64,000 nt of DNA, taken from assembly GCA_019670725.1 (NCBI GenBank), contig AP024629.1, forward strand, positions 3,224,001 to 3,288,000, read 5' to 3'. The notes beneath the pieces were generated by a model. It worked only from the letters and a program-made list of their open reading frames with translations. It had not been told where the DNA came from and made no database searches. Shown here one piece after another: positions 55,964-64,000 of this stretch (within the stretch, counting starts at the first letter, position 1; every line of letters begins with the position of its first letter). This DNA comes from Alphaproteobacteria bacterium SO-S41 (GTDB lineage Bacteria; Pseudomonadota; Alphaproteobacteria; Micropepsales; Micropepsaceae). The translations under genes were made by a program, and so were the position numbers.

Positions 55964-57076
55964 ATGTCCCACAACACATTCGGCCATCTCTTCCGCGTGA
56001 CAACCTGGGGCGAAAGCCACGGGCCGGCGCTTGGCTGTGTGGTCGATGGCTGCCCGCCCGGCATCGCGCTCACCGAGGCCGACATCCAGCCCTTCCTCGA
56101 TGCCCGCAAGCCCGGCACCTCGAAATTCGTCACCCAGCGCAAGGAATCCGACACGGTCAAAATCCTGTCCGGCACCTTCGCCGACGAACGAATGGCCGGC
56201 CCGGTCACCACCGGCACGCCGATCAGCCTCCTCATCGAGAACGAGGACCAGCGCTCCAAGGACTACACCGACATCCGCGATGCCTACCGCCCCGGCCATG
56301 CCGACTTCGCCTATCAGGCAAAATACGGCATCCGCGACTATCGCGGCGGAGGGCGTCAGTCGGCGCGCGAGACGGCCGTGCGCGTCGCCGCCGGCGCCAT
56401 CGCGCGCAAGGTGCTCGACCACATCCTGCCCGTTCCCGTTGCCATCACCGGCGCGCTCGTTCAGGTCGGCGCCGACAAGATCGACCGCGCCCAGTGGGAC
56501 GCCAACGAGATCGCCCGCAATCCCTTCTGGTGTCCCGACGCCGCCGCCGCACGCCGCTGGGAGGCTTATCTCGACGCCGTCCGCAAGGCCGGCTCCAGCG
56601 TCGGCGCGATCATCGAGGTCACGGCCGAGAACGTGCCGCCCGGACTCGGCGCGCCGCTCTACGCCAAGCTCGACGGCGACCTCGCGGCGGCGATGATGAG
56701 CATCAATGCGGTCAAGGGCGTCGAGATCGGCGAAGGCTTCGGCGCCGCGGCGCTCACCGGCGGCGAGAATGCCGACGAGATGCGCATGGGCAATGACGGC
56801 GAGCCGCTGTTCCTGTCGAACCACGCCGGCGGCATTCTCGGCGGCATCTCGACGGGTCAGCCCATCGTCGCGCGTTTCGCGGTGAAGCCGACCTCCTCGA
56901 TCCTCACCCCGCGCAAGACGATCACCATTGCCGGCGAGGAAACCGAAATCGTCACCAAGGGCCGCCACGACCCGTGCGTCGGCATTCGCGCCGTGCCCGT
57001 GGGCGAGGCGATGATGGCGCTCGTTCTCGCCGACCATGTGTTGAGGCATCGCGGCCAATGCGGCGCGACGCTCTAG
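55964..57076 (+). CDS. aroC: chorismate synthase
   Basis: A 370-residue FMN-dependent enzyme that converts 5-enolpyruvylshikimate 3-phosphate to chorismate, the branch point to aromatic amino acids. Signatures: [24 protein letters not shown] (about 8-31), [25 protein letters not shown] (about 125-149) and [17 protein letters not shown] (about 285-301). The end [27 protein letters not shown] is typical. It follows fabI and overlaps the start of the tyrosine-phosphatase gene by 19 bp. Confidence 0.97.
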   Translation: MSHNTFGHLFRVTTWGESHGPALGCVVDGCPPGIALTEADIQPFLDARKPGTSKFVTQRKESDTVKILSGTFADERMAGPVTTGTPISLLIENEDQRSKDYTDIRDAYRPGHADFAYQAKYGIRDYRGGGRQSARETAVRVAAGAIARKVLDHILPVPVAITGALVQVGADKIDRAQWDANEIARNPFWCPDAAAARRWEAYLDAVRKAGSSVGAIIEVTAENVPPGLGAPLYAKLDGDLAAAMMSINAVKGVEIGEGFGAAALTGGENADEMRMGNDGEPLFLSNHAGGILGGISTGQPIVARFAVKPTSSILTPRKTITIAGEETEIVTKGRHDPCVGIRAVPVGEAMMALVLADHVLRHRGQCGATL

Positions 57077-57762
57077 TCTCCATCATCAAGCCGACCGACC
57101 CGCCGCTCTATCCGCGTTACACCGGGTGGGAACGCCGCCGCGCGATGGCGAACCTGCTCTTCGTCGACCACGGTGTCTTCCGCACCTTCTTTAATACGCG
57201 CTCGCAACTGTCCGACGAGATGTGGCGCTCGTCCCAGCCGCTGCCCTATCAGATCACGGGCGCGGCGAAGCTCGGTATACGGACGATCGTCAACCTGCGC
57301 GGCCCGTCCGACAATTCCTTCTATCGCTTCGAGGAGGAATACTGTCAGCGCGCCGGCCTCACGCTCATCAACTTCGTCGTCTATTCCCGCGAGGCCCCCC
57401 TCGCCGCCACCGTGCTCGCCGCGAAGCAACTGTTCGAAGACCTCGACTATCCCGCGCTGATGCACTGCAAGTCGGGCGCCGACCGCGCGGGCCTGATGTC
57501 GCGGCTCTACCTCATCTTCCGCAAAGGCATGAGCGTCGAATCCACCGCCCGCCAGCTCTCCATGGCCTACGGCCATGTCCGCCAGGCCAAAACCGGCATC
57601 CTCGACTATTTCTTCACGGCCTATCTCGCCTACAACGCGAAGACCCCCACGCCCTTCCTCGACTGGGTCACCAATATCTACGACCCCGAAGAGCTCACCC
57701 GCACCTTCCGCGCCCAATGGTGGGCGGGCCTGATCACGGACAAGATCCTCCGGCGGGAGTAG
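57058..57762 (+). CDS. protein tyrosine/dual-specificity phosphatase-like protein
   Basis: A 234-residue phosphatase. The P-loop is [18 protein letters not shown] (about 137-154, HC-x5-R), and the general-acid region may be within [34 protein letters not shown] is the usual N-terminal strand-loop of bacterial DSP-like enzymes. A related group acts in KDO/lipid A or polysaccharide metabolism; the substrate here is unknown. I chose the ATG at 57058, which overlaps aroC; an ATG at 57145 ([10 protein letters not shown]) is a reasonable alternative. Confidence 0.85.
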   Translation: MRRDALVSIIKPTDPPLYPRYTGWERRRAMANLLFVDHGVFRTFFNTRSQLSDEMWRSSQPLPYQITGAAKLGIRTIVNLRGPSDNSFYRFEEEYCQRAGLTLINFVVYSREAPLAATVLAAKQLFEDLDYPALMHCKSGADRAGLMSRLYLIFRKGMSVESTARQLSMAYGHVRQAKTGILDYFFTAYLAYNAKTPTPFLDWVTNIYDPEELTRTFRAQWWAGLITDKILRRE

Positions 57763-57774
57763 AGGCGCGCCGCC

Positions 57775-58257
57775 CTACAACGCCTGCCACATCACCAGCG
57801 CATCCACCGCACCCAGCGCCGGATGCTCGAACGCCCCCGGCAACCGCCCGACGACCGCGAACCCCATCGCCTGCCACAGCCGCACCGCGCGCTCATTCGT
57901 GCTGACGACGAAGTTGAACTGCATCGCGCGAAACCCGCGCGCCCGCGCGACGTCCAGCGAATGCGCACACATCGCCCGTGCGACGCCCCTCCCCGCCGCA
58001 TCCGCCGCGGTCATGTATCCACAATTCGCGACATGCGCGCCGCCGCCCGCCTGGTTGGCGCGCAGGTAGTAGGTGCCCAGCACCACGCCATCCGCCTCCG
58101 CGACAAACGCTGTCTTGTCGGTCCCCAGCCAATAGGCCAGCGCCGCCGCCTCGCCCATGTCGCGCGGCAGCGTGTAGGTCTCGCCCGCCCGGATCGTCGG
58201 CTCCAGGATGCGCCACACCGCCGCGCGATCGCGCGGCTCGACTTCGCGAATGATCAT
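57775..58257 (-). CDS. GNAT-family N-acetyltransferase
   Basis: A 160-residue acetyltransferase. It has REVEPRDRAAVWRILEPTI at the start, the acetyl-CoA site AADAAGRGVARAMCAHSLDVARARG (about 89-113), and FNFVVSTNERAVRLWQAMGFAVVGRLPGAF, a motif typical of the PhnO/YhhY-like group in which N-x6-LW-x2-GF follows. Its start overlaps the PhyH stop codon as ATGA, so it is translationally coupled to that gene. The substrate is unknown. Confidence 0.9.
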   Translation of the reverse strand: MIIREVEPRDRAAVWRILEPTIRAGETYTLPRDMGEAAALAYWLGTDKTAFVAEADGVVLGTYYLRANQAGGGAHVANCGYMTAADAAGRGVARAMCAHSLDVARARGFRAMQFNFVVSTNERAVRLWQAMGFAVVGRLPGAFEHPALGAVDALVMWQAL

Positions 58258-59009
58258 GCGAGCGCCCGCCGCGTCGCTGCAGCGACCGCGCCGCCGACCT
58301 TGCCCACGGGAAACAGAGGCGGCTGCGCCATGAACTTCACCCGCCCGCCGCGATGGCGTTGCGCGGCATGGACGAGAAAGGGATGGCAGAGATAGACGGT
58401 CCCCGCCGCGCCCGTCGCCGCCACTTCCCGCCGCCCCGCCGACTCGGCGAACCCCGTCGCGGCCAGCTCGCGCAACGACAGCCCCGCCTCGCCGACCGGC
58501 GCCAGCCGCCGCGCGATGTCGACATGCGAGCCCACCCGAAGGCGCGTCGGCGCATCGTCCTCGCCCACCTCCGACAACAGGACCAGCAGCAACAGCGCGC
58601 GCCCGTCCGAGGCGACATTCGCGCGCCATGACAGGAAGTCGTCCGCCGTTCCGCCAAAGCTCATATCGATATGCCAGCCGTCGTCACCGGCGCTCTCCAT
58701 CGACGGAAAGCGGATCGGAAATGTGCCCAACCCACCCAGCTTGACCCACGCGCCCGGCCCGACGAGCTGATCGAACGCCGCCTCCAGAACCGGCGCCGTC
58801 GCCGCATCGCGAAACGGCGCCTCGCTGTGCCCGCCCAGCCGGATCACCGGCTGCGTCCAGGTCGCGGGATCGGCGGGATCGCAACCCGTTTCGCGCCACA
58901 GGATCGCCCGGCACGCCGCCGCCGTGGCCTCCGGAAACACGTTCTCCAGTTTCACGAAGCCGTCGCGGATGAAGCGTTCGATACGGTCTTGGCCAGGCAG
59001 ATCGCTCAT
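58254..59009 (-). CDS. phytanoyl-CoA dioxygenase (PhyH)-family protein
   Basis: A 251-residue Fe(II)/2-oxoglutarate dioxygenase-like protein. It has the start IERFIRDGFVKLENVFP, the HxD of the iron triad in DGWHIDMSFGG (about 111-121), and the distal His and 2-oxoglutarate Arg in YLCHPFLVHAAQRHRGGRVKFMAQPP. The family hydroxylates diverse small molecules. It is followed by a coupled GNAT gene, suggesting a two-step modification of one metabolite; the metabolite is unknown. It diverges from the gene at 59113 across a spacer that contains the inverted repeat GCGGTTTC/GAAACCGC (59052-59092). Confidence 0.88.
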   Translation of the reverse strand: MSDLPGQDRIERFIRDGFVKLENVFPEATAAACRAILWRETGCDPADPATWTQPVIRLGGHSEAPFRDAATAPVLEAAFDQLVGPGAWVKLGGLGTFPIRFPSMESAGDDGWHIDMSFGGTADDFLSWRANVASDGRALLLLVLLSEVGEDDAPTRLRVGSHVDIARRLAPVGEAGLSLRELAATGFAESAGRREVAATGAAGTVYLCHPFLVHAAQRHRGGRVKFMAQPPLFPVGKVGGAVAAATRRALA

Positions 59010-59112
59010 GGCCGAACTCTAGAAAATCGCTCCCCATTATCGCAAGTATCGGCGGTTTCTCGCCTTTTCCTGCTTAACCCCGCCGAAACCGCGCCGGTGG
59101 TAAGCGGGCGCC

Positions 59113-59580
59113 ATGAAGGGCCTGGGCAAAATCCTGATCGCGGTCGATCTCGGCATGGCGGCCGTTGTCGGCGGGATGAAGCTCTATCTCGATGCCGACC
59201 TGACCACCGAGGAGCGGATCTCGCCCGTCTCGGGCACGCACCTCGCGCCCCTGCCCGATGCGCCGCCCGACACGGCCTACACCGCGCCCGTACCCGACGC
59301 GGGCTTTGACACCATACCCCTCGAAACCTGGCTGATCGCCGCCACCGCCTTGCTCGTCGTGCTCGGCATTGTCGGCCTGGTCGCGCTCGCCCTCCGCGCC
59401 CATCTGCGCGCGGTCGCGACGCCTGCCGACGAGGAAGCGATGGACGACGACCGCGCCGCATCATCAGCGCACCTTCCGGCGCCCCGCGAAGAACCTGCTG
59501 GCGGCCTCTTCCGCGCCCCCGCCCCCAGCACCGACCGCCCCGTCTTCGGCCGCGCGCCGCGTCGCATCGAAAACGTCTGA
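59113..59580 (+). CDS. membrane protein of unknown function
   Basis: A 155-residue protein. A first hydrophobic segment (ILIAVDLGMAAVVGGMKL, about 7-24) and a second (LETWLIAATALLVVLGIVGLVALAL, about 69-93) flank a Pro/Asp-rich periplasmic loop. The cytosolic tail is charged and Pro/Ala-rich, ending FGRAPRRIENV. No domain is recognised. It is followed 12 bp later by a shortened family A repeat. Confidence 0.68.
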   Translation: MKGLGKILIAVDLGMAAVVGGMKLYLDADLTTEERISPVSGTHLAPLPDAPPDTAYTAPVPDAGFDTIPLETWLIAATALLVVLGIVGLVALALRAHLRAVATPADEEAMDDDRAASSAHLPAPREEPAGGLFRAPAPSTDRPVFGRAPRRIENV

Positions 59581-59592
59581 ATCAGCCCTATC

Positions 59593-59670
59593 GTCATCCC
59601 GGCGAGGGCCGCAAGCACCGTGCCCAGTGACCTGGGTCCCGGCTCTTCGCTCCGCTACGGCCGGGATGAC
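59593..59670. repeat. family A palindromic element, internally deleted copy
   Basis: It keeps both ends (GTCATCCCGGCGAGGGCCGC and GGCCGGGATGAC) and the CCCAGTGACCTGGGTCCCGG block, but lacks about 40 bp including the apical arm and the GAGACCCGGGACC block. It lies between the membrane protein gene and the convergent methyltransferase gene. Confidence 0.82.
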
Positions 59671-59687
59671 GTATTTTGTTGGGCGGC

Positions 59688-60731
59688 TCACACCCGCCGG
59701 AACAACACGGCTTTCGTCAGGAACCCCGTCGTCGCGCGCACCTGGGTGAAGCCCGCCGCGCCGAACAGAGCGTCGAGATCGAGCTTTCCATAGGTCTCGT
59801 AATACGGCTCGTGGAACAGGCGCGGGAACGCCTCCAGCAGCCCGTCGAACACCGGCGTGTCGCCAAGCTGCAGCGAGTCCACATGGACATAGACGCCGCC
59901 CGGCTTCACCACGCGCGCCAGCTCCGCCGCCACCGCCTTGCGCACCTTGGGCGGCAGTTCGTGGAACAGATAGCAGCTCGCCGCCGCATCGAACGATGCA
60001 TCGGCGAACCCAAGATTCTCCGCAAACCCTTCGGCGAACCGCACGCCCGGCGACGCCGCCAGCCGCTTCCCCGCTGCAGCCAAATAATCCGTAGACGGAT
60101 CAATCGCCGCGATCGCCAGCCGCGGAAAGGCCCGCGCGATCTCCGCCGTCAGCGCGCCCGTCCCGCACGCCACCTCCAGCAGCTTCAGCCGCCGCTGGTC
60201 CCGCCCCGCAAACGCCTCGGCCAGTAGGGGCAGCGCCTGGCGCCGCATCGCCTGCGCCGTGCCGCCGAACAGCGTCTCGACCTGGAAGTCGTAAAGCGCG
60301 GCGGAATCCGCGCTTAAGTACCCGTCAGTCTGGTAGTGGAAATTCTGCCGGTAATAGCGCGGCAGGTCGGTGCGCGTATCCGCCACCTCCTGCCCCGCCC
60401 CTTCGCGCCGCCGCCGCGCGACCGCGCCGGCATCGGCCAGGAAGCGCCGGCTCATCGTCATCGCCCGCGCAATGTTCAGCGGCGGGCCATCGGGCGCCGG
60501 ATAGAAGCCGCGCTCGACATTCGCGCGGTCCGCCGCGATCAGCGCGCGGATCGCGCCCAGCAGATCGCCCAACTTCGGCAAGGGCCGCGAGAGCTTCAGC
60601 GTTTCGCCTTTCTCCAGCACGGGGCCGGAAGCGCGCCGCGCCGCGACATAATGCGCGCCGAACCACGCCGTCTTCACCGCCGCCGCCGCCGCGTGGCCGA
60701 TCCGCCCGGCAAGGTCGGCCTGTTTCGCCAT
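59688..60731 (-). CDS. class I SAM-dependent methyltransferase
   Basis: A 347-residue protein. The first 140 residues are helical and basic. The Rossmann domain (about 180-320) has LLEVACGTGALTAEIARAFPRLAIAAIDPS (motif I and the acidic strand end), ASFDAAASCYLFHELP (motif II) and ARVVKPGGVYVHVDSLQ. It ends in TTGFLTKAVLFRRV. It resembles UbiE/Methyltransf_11-type small-molecule methyltransferases. The ATG overlaps the rlmD stop by one base (TGATG), so it is the last gene of the dxs-tlyA-rlmD operon. Confidence 0.87.
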   Translation of the reverse strand: MAKQADLAGRIGHAAAAAVKTAWFGAHYVAARRASGPVLEKGETLKLSRPLPKLGDLLGAIRALIAADRANVERGFYPAPDGPPLNIARAMTMSRRFLADAGAVARRRREGAGQEVADTRTDLPRYYRQNFHYQTDGYLSADSAALYDFQVETLFGGTAQAMRRQALPLLAEAFAGRDQRRLKLLEVACGTGALTAEIARAFPRLAIAAIDPSTDYLAAAGKRLAASPGVRFAEGFAENLGFADASFDAAASCYLFHELPPKVRKAVAAELARVVKPGGVYVHVDSLQLGDTPVFDGLLEAFPRLFHEPYYETYGKLDLDALFGAAGFTQVRATTGFLTKAVLFRRV

Positions 60732-61936
60732 CAGTCGCGCTCGAACTGCGCGACGATCTCGACATGGCTCGCATAGAGGAACTGATCGACCGGCGTCACC
60801 TTGGTCAGGCGATAGCCGCCATCCACCAGCGTCCGCGCATCGCGCGCGAAGGTGACGGGATTGCACGACACAGCGACGATGCGCGGCACTTGGGCGCGCG
60901 CCAGCTCCGCCGTCTGCGCCGCCGCGCCGTCAAAGGCCGGGTCGAACACGACCGCATCGAACGGCTCCAGCTCCTGCGGCACAAGCGGCCGGCGGAAGAG
61001 ATCGCGCCGCTCTGCCTGCACGGGCTTGAAGCCCGGCACCGCCACGGCCTTCCGCAGCGCCGCCACCGCGTCGGCATCGGTATCGGCGGCATAGACCTGC
61101 GCCCGCGCCGCCAGGCGGATCGCGAACGGCCCGACGCCGCAGAACAAGTCCGCCACCCTCCGCGCCCGCTTCACGCCGTCCAGCACCAGCCCGCCCAGAA
61201 CGTCCTCGCCCTTGGCCGTCGCCTGCAGGAAAGCGCCTGGCGGCAGGACCAGCATCGCCACCGGCCCCACCCCGATCGACGGCGAGCGATAGAGCGCCAG
61301 CGGTTCGCGCTCGGCGGTCAGCCGCGCCAGCCCATGTTCCCGCGCCAGCGCCGCCAGCCTTGCGTTCAGCCGCGCATTGCCGTGCAGCGGCCCGCGGATA
61401 TCGCCGTCCATCCCGCCCAGCGTCGCGGTCAGCAGCAGGCTCACCCACTTCTCGGGGATCTCCGCCGCCAGCGCCTGCGCGAAGGCGATCGCGCCGCTGA
61501 GGCCCGGCGCCAGAATCGGACACACCTCGACGGGCATCACGTCATGGCTGCCGCGGCGATGGTACCCCGCGACGCCATGCTTGATCGCCAGCGTCACCCG
61601 CCGCCGTCCCTCGCCATGCGCGTCGACAAGCTCGCCGACCGGCACCTCCAGCCCCGCCTGCGCCAGCGTCCGCACAACCTGGTCGCGCTTCCAGGCGCGA
61701 TAGAGGTCGTGCGAGATGTGCTGCAACTGGCACGCGCCACACACGCCGAAATGCGGACAGGGCGGCGCCACGCGCTCCGGTGACGCCTCGATCACCTCGG
61801 CGATCTTCCCGCGCCCGCCATCCTGTTCGAACGCGATCAGATCGCCCGGCGCGGCGAAGGGGACGAAGACGCCCTCTTCGGTCACGCCGTCGCCGCCGGC
61901 CCCGATGGCGGCGACCCGGGCGCGCACCAGCGTCAC
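60731..61936 (-). CDS. rlmD: 23S rRNA (uracil-C5)-methyltransferase, RlmD/TrmA family
   Basis: A 401-residue RNA m5U methyltransferase. It has a short TRAM-like N-terminal segment, the [4Fe-4S] cysteines CPHFGVCGACQLQH (about 86-99), the SAM site VADLFCGVGPFAIRLA, and the catalytic Cys in VAVSCNPVTFARD. It ends with the family tail VTPVDQFLYASHVEIVAQF. The likely target is U1939-like positions of 23S rRNA. The start is GTG at 61936 within GTGA, overlapping the tlyA stop; the frame stays open upstream to 62812 but that is antisense-like read-through of tlyA. Confidence 0.9.
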   Translation of the reverse strand: MTLVRARVAAIGAGGDGVTEEGVFVPFAAPGDLIAFEQDGGRGKIAEVIEASPERVAPPCPHFGVCGACQLQHISHDLYRAWKRDQVVRTLAQAGLEVPVGELVDAHGEGRRRVTLAIKHGVAGYHRRGSHDVMPVEVCPILAPGLSGAIAFAQALAAEIPEKWVSLLLTATLGGMDGDIRGPLHGNARLNARLAALAREHGLARLTAEREPLALYRSPSIGVGPVAMLVLPPGAFLQATAKGEDVLGGLVLDGVKRARRVADLFCGVGPFAIRLAARAQVYAADTDADAVAALRKAVAVPGFKPVQAERRDLFRRPLVPQELEPFDAVVFDPAFDGAAAQTAELARAQVPRIVAVSCNPVTFARDARTLVDGGYRLTKVTPVDQFLYASHVEIVAQFERD

Positions 61937-62742
61937 GCCGGCTTCGCCGCCCACAGCAGGAATTCCTGGTTGCCGTCGCCGCCGGTGACCGGGGCGGGCG
62001 TCGTGCCCTTCACGGTCCAGCCCGCCGCACCCAGCCACACGCCGATCCGCGCCACGACCTCGCGCTGGGTCAGCGTATCGCGCACCACGCCCTTGCCGAC
62101 ATTGCCGCGTCCCGCCTCGAATTGCGGCTTCACCAGCGCGATCAGTTCCGCCCCGGGCGCGGCCAGCGCCAGCGGCCGCGGCAGCGCGAGCTGCAGCGAG
62201 ATGAAGCTGACATCGGCCACCACCAGATCGGGCTGCTCGACGATCTCGGTCCGCGTCAGGTTCCGCGCATCGGTCTTCTCCAGCGAGACGATGCGCGCGT
62301 CGCCCTTCAATTCCTTGGCGAGCTGGTCGGTGCCGACATCGACCGCGAACACCTTCTTCGCCCCGCGCTGGATTAGCACCTGCGTGAACCCGCCGGTCGA
62401 GGCGCCGACATCCAGGCACACCTTGCCCTTGGGATCGACGCCGAAGTGGTCCAGCGCATGCACCAGCTTCAGCGCGCCGCGCGAGACGAACGGATTGGCC
62501 CGCGCCTTCAGCGTCAGCTTCACGGTCGCGTCCAGCATGTCGCTGGCGCTCTCGACCTTCTTGTCGCCGGAAAAAATATTGCCCGCGCGGATTTCCGACT
62601 GCGCACGGTTGCGGCTGCGGAACAGGCCCTGCTCCACCGCCAGCAGATCGGCGCGCATCTTCGACCCCGCCGGCGGGCCCGAAGGCGCAGCCGGCTTGGC
62701 GGTCAGCGTCAGCCTTGGCCTTACGCCCGGTTGCTCGCCCAT
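61933..62742 (-). CDS. tlyA: TlyA-family S4/FtsJ rRNA 2'-O-methyltransferase
   Basis: A 269-residue protein with an N-terminal S4 RNA-binding domain (about 28-88; [27 protein letters not shown]), followed by an FtsJ-type methyltransferase with [13 protein letters not shown] (catalytic Lys), [30 protein letters not shown], and [19 protein letters not shown]. TlyA methylates 16S and 23S rRNA riboses and is the target of capreomycin susceptibility in mycobacteria. GAGGC precedes the ATG at 62742, which overlaps dxs by 22 bp; an ATG at 62658 is possible but would cut the S4 domain. Confidence 0.94.
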   Translation of the reverse strand: MGEQPGVRPRLTLTAKPAAPSGPPAGSKMRADLLAVEQGLFRSRNRAQSEIRAGNIFSGDKKVESASDMLDATVKLTLKARANPFVSRGALKLVHALDHFGVDPKGKVCLDVGASTGGFTQVLIQRGAKKVFAVDVGTDQLAKELKGDARIVSLEKTDARNLTRTEIVEQPDLVVADVSFISLQLALPRPLALAAPGAELIALVKPQFEAGRGNVGKGVVRDTLTQREVVARIGVWLGAAGWTVKGTTPAPVTGGDGNQEFLLWAAKPA

Positions 62743-64000
62743 TGTGCCTCGCGTCCCAGCGCCTGCATGATGGTCGCCACGATATGCGGCGCGTTGAGGC
62801 CTGCCTCGTCATACTGACGCTGCGGCGAATCCTGGTCGATGAAGTGATCGGGCAGCGTCAGCGCGCGCAGTTTCACGCCGCCGTCCAGCAGCCCGGCATT
62901 GACCGCGAACTGCATCACATGCGCCGCGAACCCGCCGACCGAGCCCTCTTCCACCGTCACGACCACGTCGTGCTTCACCAGCAGGTCGCGGATCAGCTCT
63001 TCGTCCAGCGGCTTGCAGAAGCGCGCATCGGCGACGGTCGCGTTCAGGCCCATCGCCTGCAACTGGTCGGCCGCGCGCAGCGATTCGCCAAGCCGCGTGC
63101 CATAGCTCAGGATCGCCACCGTCTCGCCCTCGCGCACGATGCGGCCCTTGCCGATCTTCAGCGGCACGCCGTGTTCGGGCAGATCGACGCCCATGCCCTC
63201 GCCGCGCGGGTAACGCACGGCCGACGGGCCGAGGTCATAGGCGGCCTGCGTCGCCACCATATGCTTCAGCTCCGCTTCGTCCGCGGCCGCCATCACGACA
63301 AAGCCGGGCAGGGTCGCCAGGAACGCCGTGTCATACGAGCCCGCATGGGTCGCGCCGTCCGCGCCGACCAGGCCCGCGCGGTCCAGCGCAAAGCGCACCG
63401 GCAGGCTCTGGATCGCGACGTCGTGCACCACCTGATCGTAGGCGCGCTGCAGAAAGGTCGAATAGATCGCGCAGAACGGCTTGAAGCCCTCCGCCGCCAG
63501 GCCCGCCGCGAAGGTCACGCCGTGCTGCTCGGCGATGCCCACGTCGAACGTGCGGGTCGGGAACTTCTTCTCGAACAGGTCGAGCCCCGTCCCCGACGGC
63601 ATCGCGGCGGTGATCGCGACGATCTTCTCGTCCTTCTCGGCCGCGTCGATCAGCGCGTCGGCAAAGACGCGCGTGTATTGCGGCGCGTTGCTCTTGGCCT
63701 TGGCCTGCACGCCGGTGATGACGTCGAACTTGGCGACGCCGTGATACTTGTCCGTGCTGCTCTCGGCGGGGGCATAGCCCTTGCCCTTCTGCGTCACGAC
63801 ATGGACGAGGATCGGCCCCTCCACCTTGGCGTCGCGTGCATTGGTCAGCACGGGGATCAAATGGTCCAGATTATGCCCGTCGATCGGCCCGACATAGTAG
63901 AAGCCGAGCTCCTCGAACAGCGTGCCGCCCGTCCACAACCCGCGCGAATACTCCTCGGCTTTCTTCGCTTTATTGAAGAAGAATCGCGGCAGCTTCTTCG
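62721..64000 (-). CDS. dxs: 1-deoxy-D-xylulose-5-phosphate synthase, C-terminal part (gene runs off the window)
   Basis: The C-terminal two thirds of Dxs, the thiamine-diphosphate enzyme that joins pyruvate and glyceraldehyde 3-phosphate in the first step of the MEP isoprenoid pathway. Visible features are the [21 protein letters not shown] segment, [14 protein letters not shown], the transketolase pyrimidine-binding region [27 protein letters not shown], and the C-terminal domain [22 protein letters not shown]. The frame remains open to position 64000, so the N-terminal thiamine-binding part lies outside. It heads the operon with tlyA and rlmD; the close overlaps suggest coupled translation. 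Confidence 0.97.
   Translation of the reverse strand, partial: KKLPRFFFNKAKKAEEYSRGLWTGGTLFEELGFYYVGPIDGHNLDHLIPVLTNARDAKVEGPILVHVVTQKGKGYAPAESSTDKYHGVAKFDVITGVQAKAKSNAPQYTRVFADALIDAAEKDEKIVAITAAMPSGTGLDLFEKKFPTRTFDVGIAEQHGVTFAAGLAAEGFKPFCAIYSTFLQRAYDQVVHDVAIQSLPVRFALDRAGLVGADGATHAGSYDTAFLATLPGFVVMAAADEAELKHMVATQAAYDLGPSAVRYPRGEGMGVDLPEHGVPLKIGKGRIVREGETVAILSYGTRLGESLRAADQLQAMGLNATVADARFCKPLDEELIRDLLVKHDVVVTVEEGSVGGFAAHVMQFAVNAGLLDGGVKLRALTLPDHFIDQDSPQRQYDEAGLNAPHIVATIMQALGREAQWASNRA

Noticed and set aside
55034-57058. Leftward open frame of 674 codons opposite fabI and aroC
   Set aside because: Both rightward genes are certain. The leftward translation is low-complexity Gly/Asp/Arg-rich and has no family signature.
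29037-59670. CRISPR array from the many interspersed palindromes
   Set aside because: The repeats are far apart, between genes, in both orientations, and not separated by uniform spacers. No cas genes are present.
61937-62812. Upstream extension of the RlmD reading frame over tlyA
   Set aside because: The extension overlaps the whole tlyA gene in another frame and shows no domain. The GTG at 61936 inside GTGA gives normal RlmD length.
1-64000. tRNA, rRNA, prophage or insertion sequence
   Set aside because: I saw no cloverleaf with CCA-type acceptor context, no rRNA-like conserved blocks, no transposase or integrase motifs and no phage structural genes on either strand.

Overview
The window is GC-rich, densely coded chromosomal DNA. 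It most likely comes from a free-living, oligotrophic alphaproteobacterium. The evidence is a PAS_5-type protein, a TIGR02302/DUF4175 membrane protein, the tlpA / argH-lptM-lysA neighbourhood, a large sphingomonad/caulobacter-style TonB-dependent receptor, and the strong alphaproteobacterial flavour of the hypothetical proteins. I cannot place it in a family with confidence. I see no rRNA, tRNA, CRISPR array, prophage or intact insertion sequence. The last gene (dxs) and probably the first one are cut by the window edges.

Layout. 0-5 kb: PAS protein, ArsB/NhaD-superfamily antiporter, outer-membrane beta-barrel protein, and a ParA-type ATPase with a ribbon-helix-helix partner. 5-14 kb: methyltransferase, OmpA-like protein without a signal peptide, and a leftward operon (crotonase, FAD monooxygenase, Na+/H+ antiporter fused to a cyclic-nucleotide-binding domain). 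This operon diverges from an orphan PAAR spike-tip gene and an acyl-CoA synthetase. 14-22 kb: a secreted PLAT-domain protein with cysteine repeats, small metabolic enzymes (LLM flavin oxidoreductase, ChaC, MaoC), and an Acg-like nitroreductase/MarR operon with a readable promoter and twin operators. 22-29 kb: TonB-dependent receptor and a four-gene operon (acyl-CoA ligase, DUF1499, GNAT, glycerophosphodiesterase). 29-35 kb: DUF4175, lysA, lptM, argH, tlpA. 35-46 kb: WYL regulator with a PPP phosphatase, catalase-like protein, DUF2231/sorbosone dehydrogenase pair, Gre factor, c-di-GMP phosphodiesterase. 46-55 kb: crotonase, Rieske oxygenase, CDF metal transporter, OB-fold protein with a His-rich tail, HigBA toxin-antitoxin, pdxH, DnaJ-like protein, and an orphan antitoxin. 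55-64 kb: fabI, aroC, a tyrosine phosphatase, PhyH/GNAT, and the dxs-tlyA-rlmD-methyltransferase operon.

The most distinctive non-coding feature is a set of three interspersed palindromic families. Family A is about 80-127 bp and runs GTCATCCCGG...CCGGGATGAC, with eight copies (one is only half). Family B is a short hairpin with TCATG...CATCC flanks and stems that differ by compensating changes; three loci carry it, and one serves as a terminator. Family C is about 75 bp with a freely varying central stem, and its three copies lie within 2.3 kb. Family A copies flank a GIY-YIG endonuclease gene and a Rieske oxygenase gene. One copy sits between an orphan antitoxin and what looks like its old operator.

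Most genes are ordinary metabolism. The pieces most worth following are the repeat families with their compensating changes, the toxin-less antitoxin locus, the nitroreductase/MarR promoter, the CNBD-antiporter operon next to an orphan PAAR gene, and the PLAT/cysteine-repeat secreted protein.
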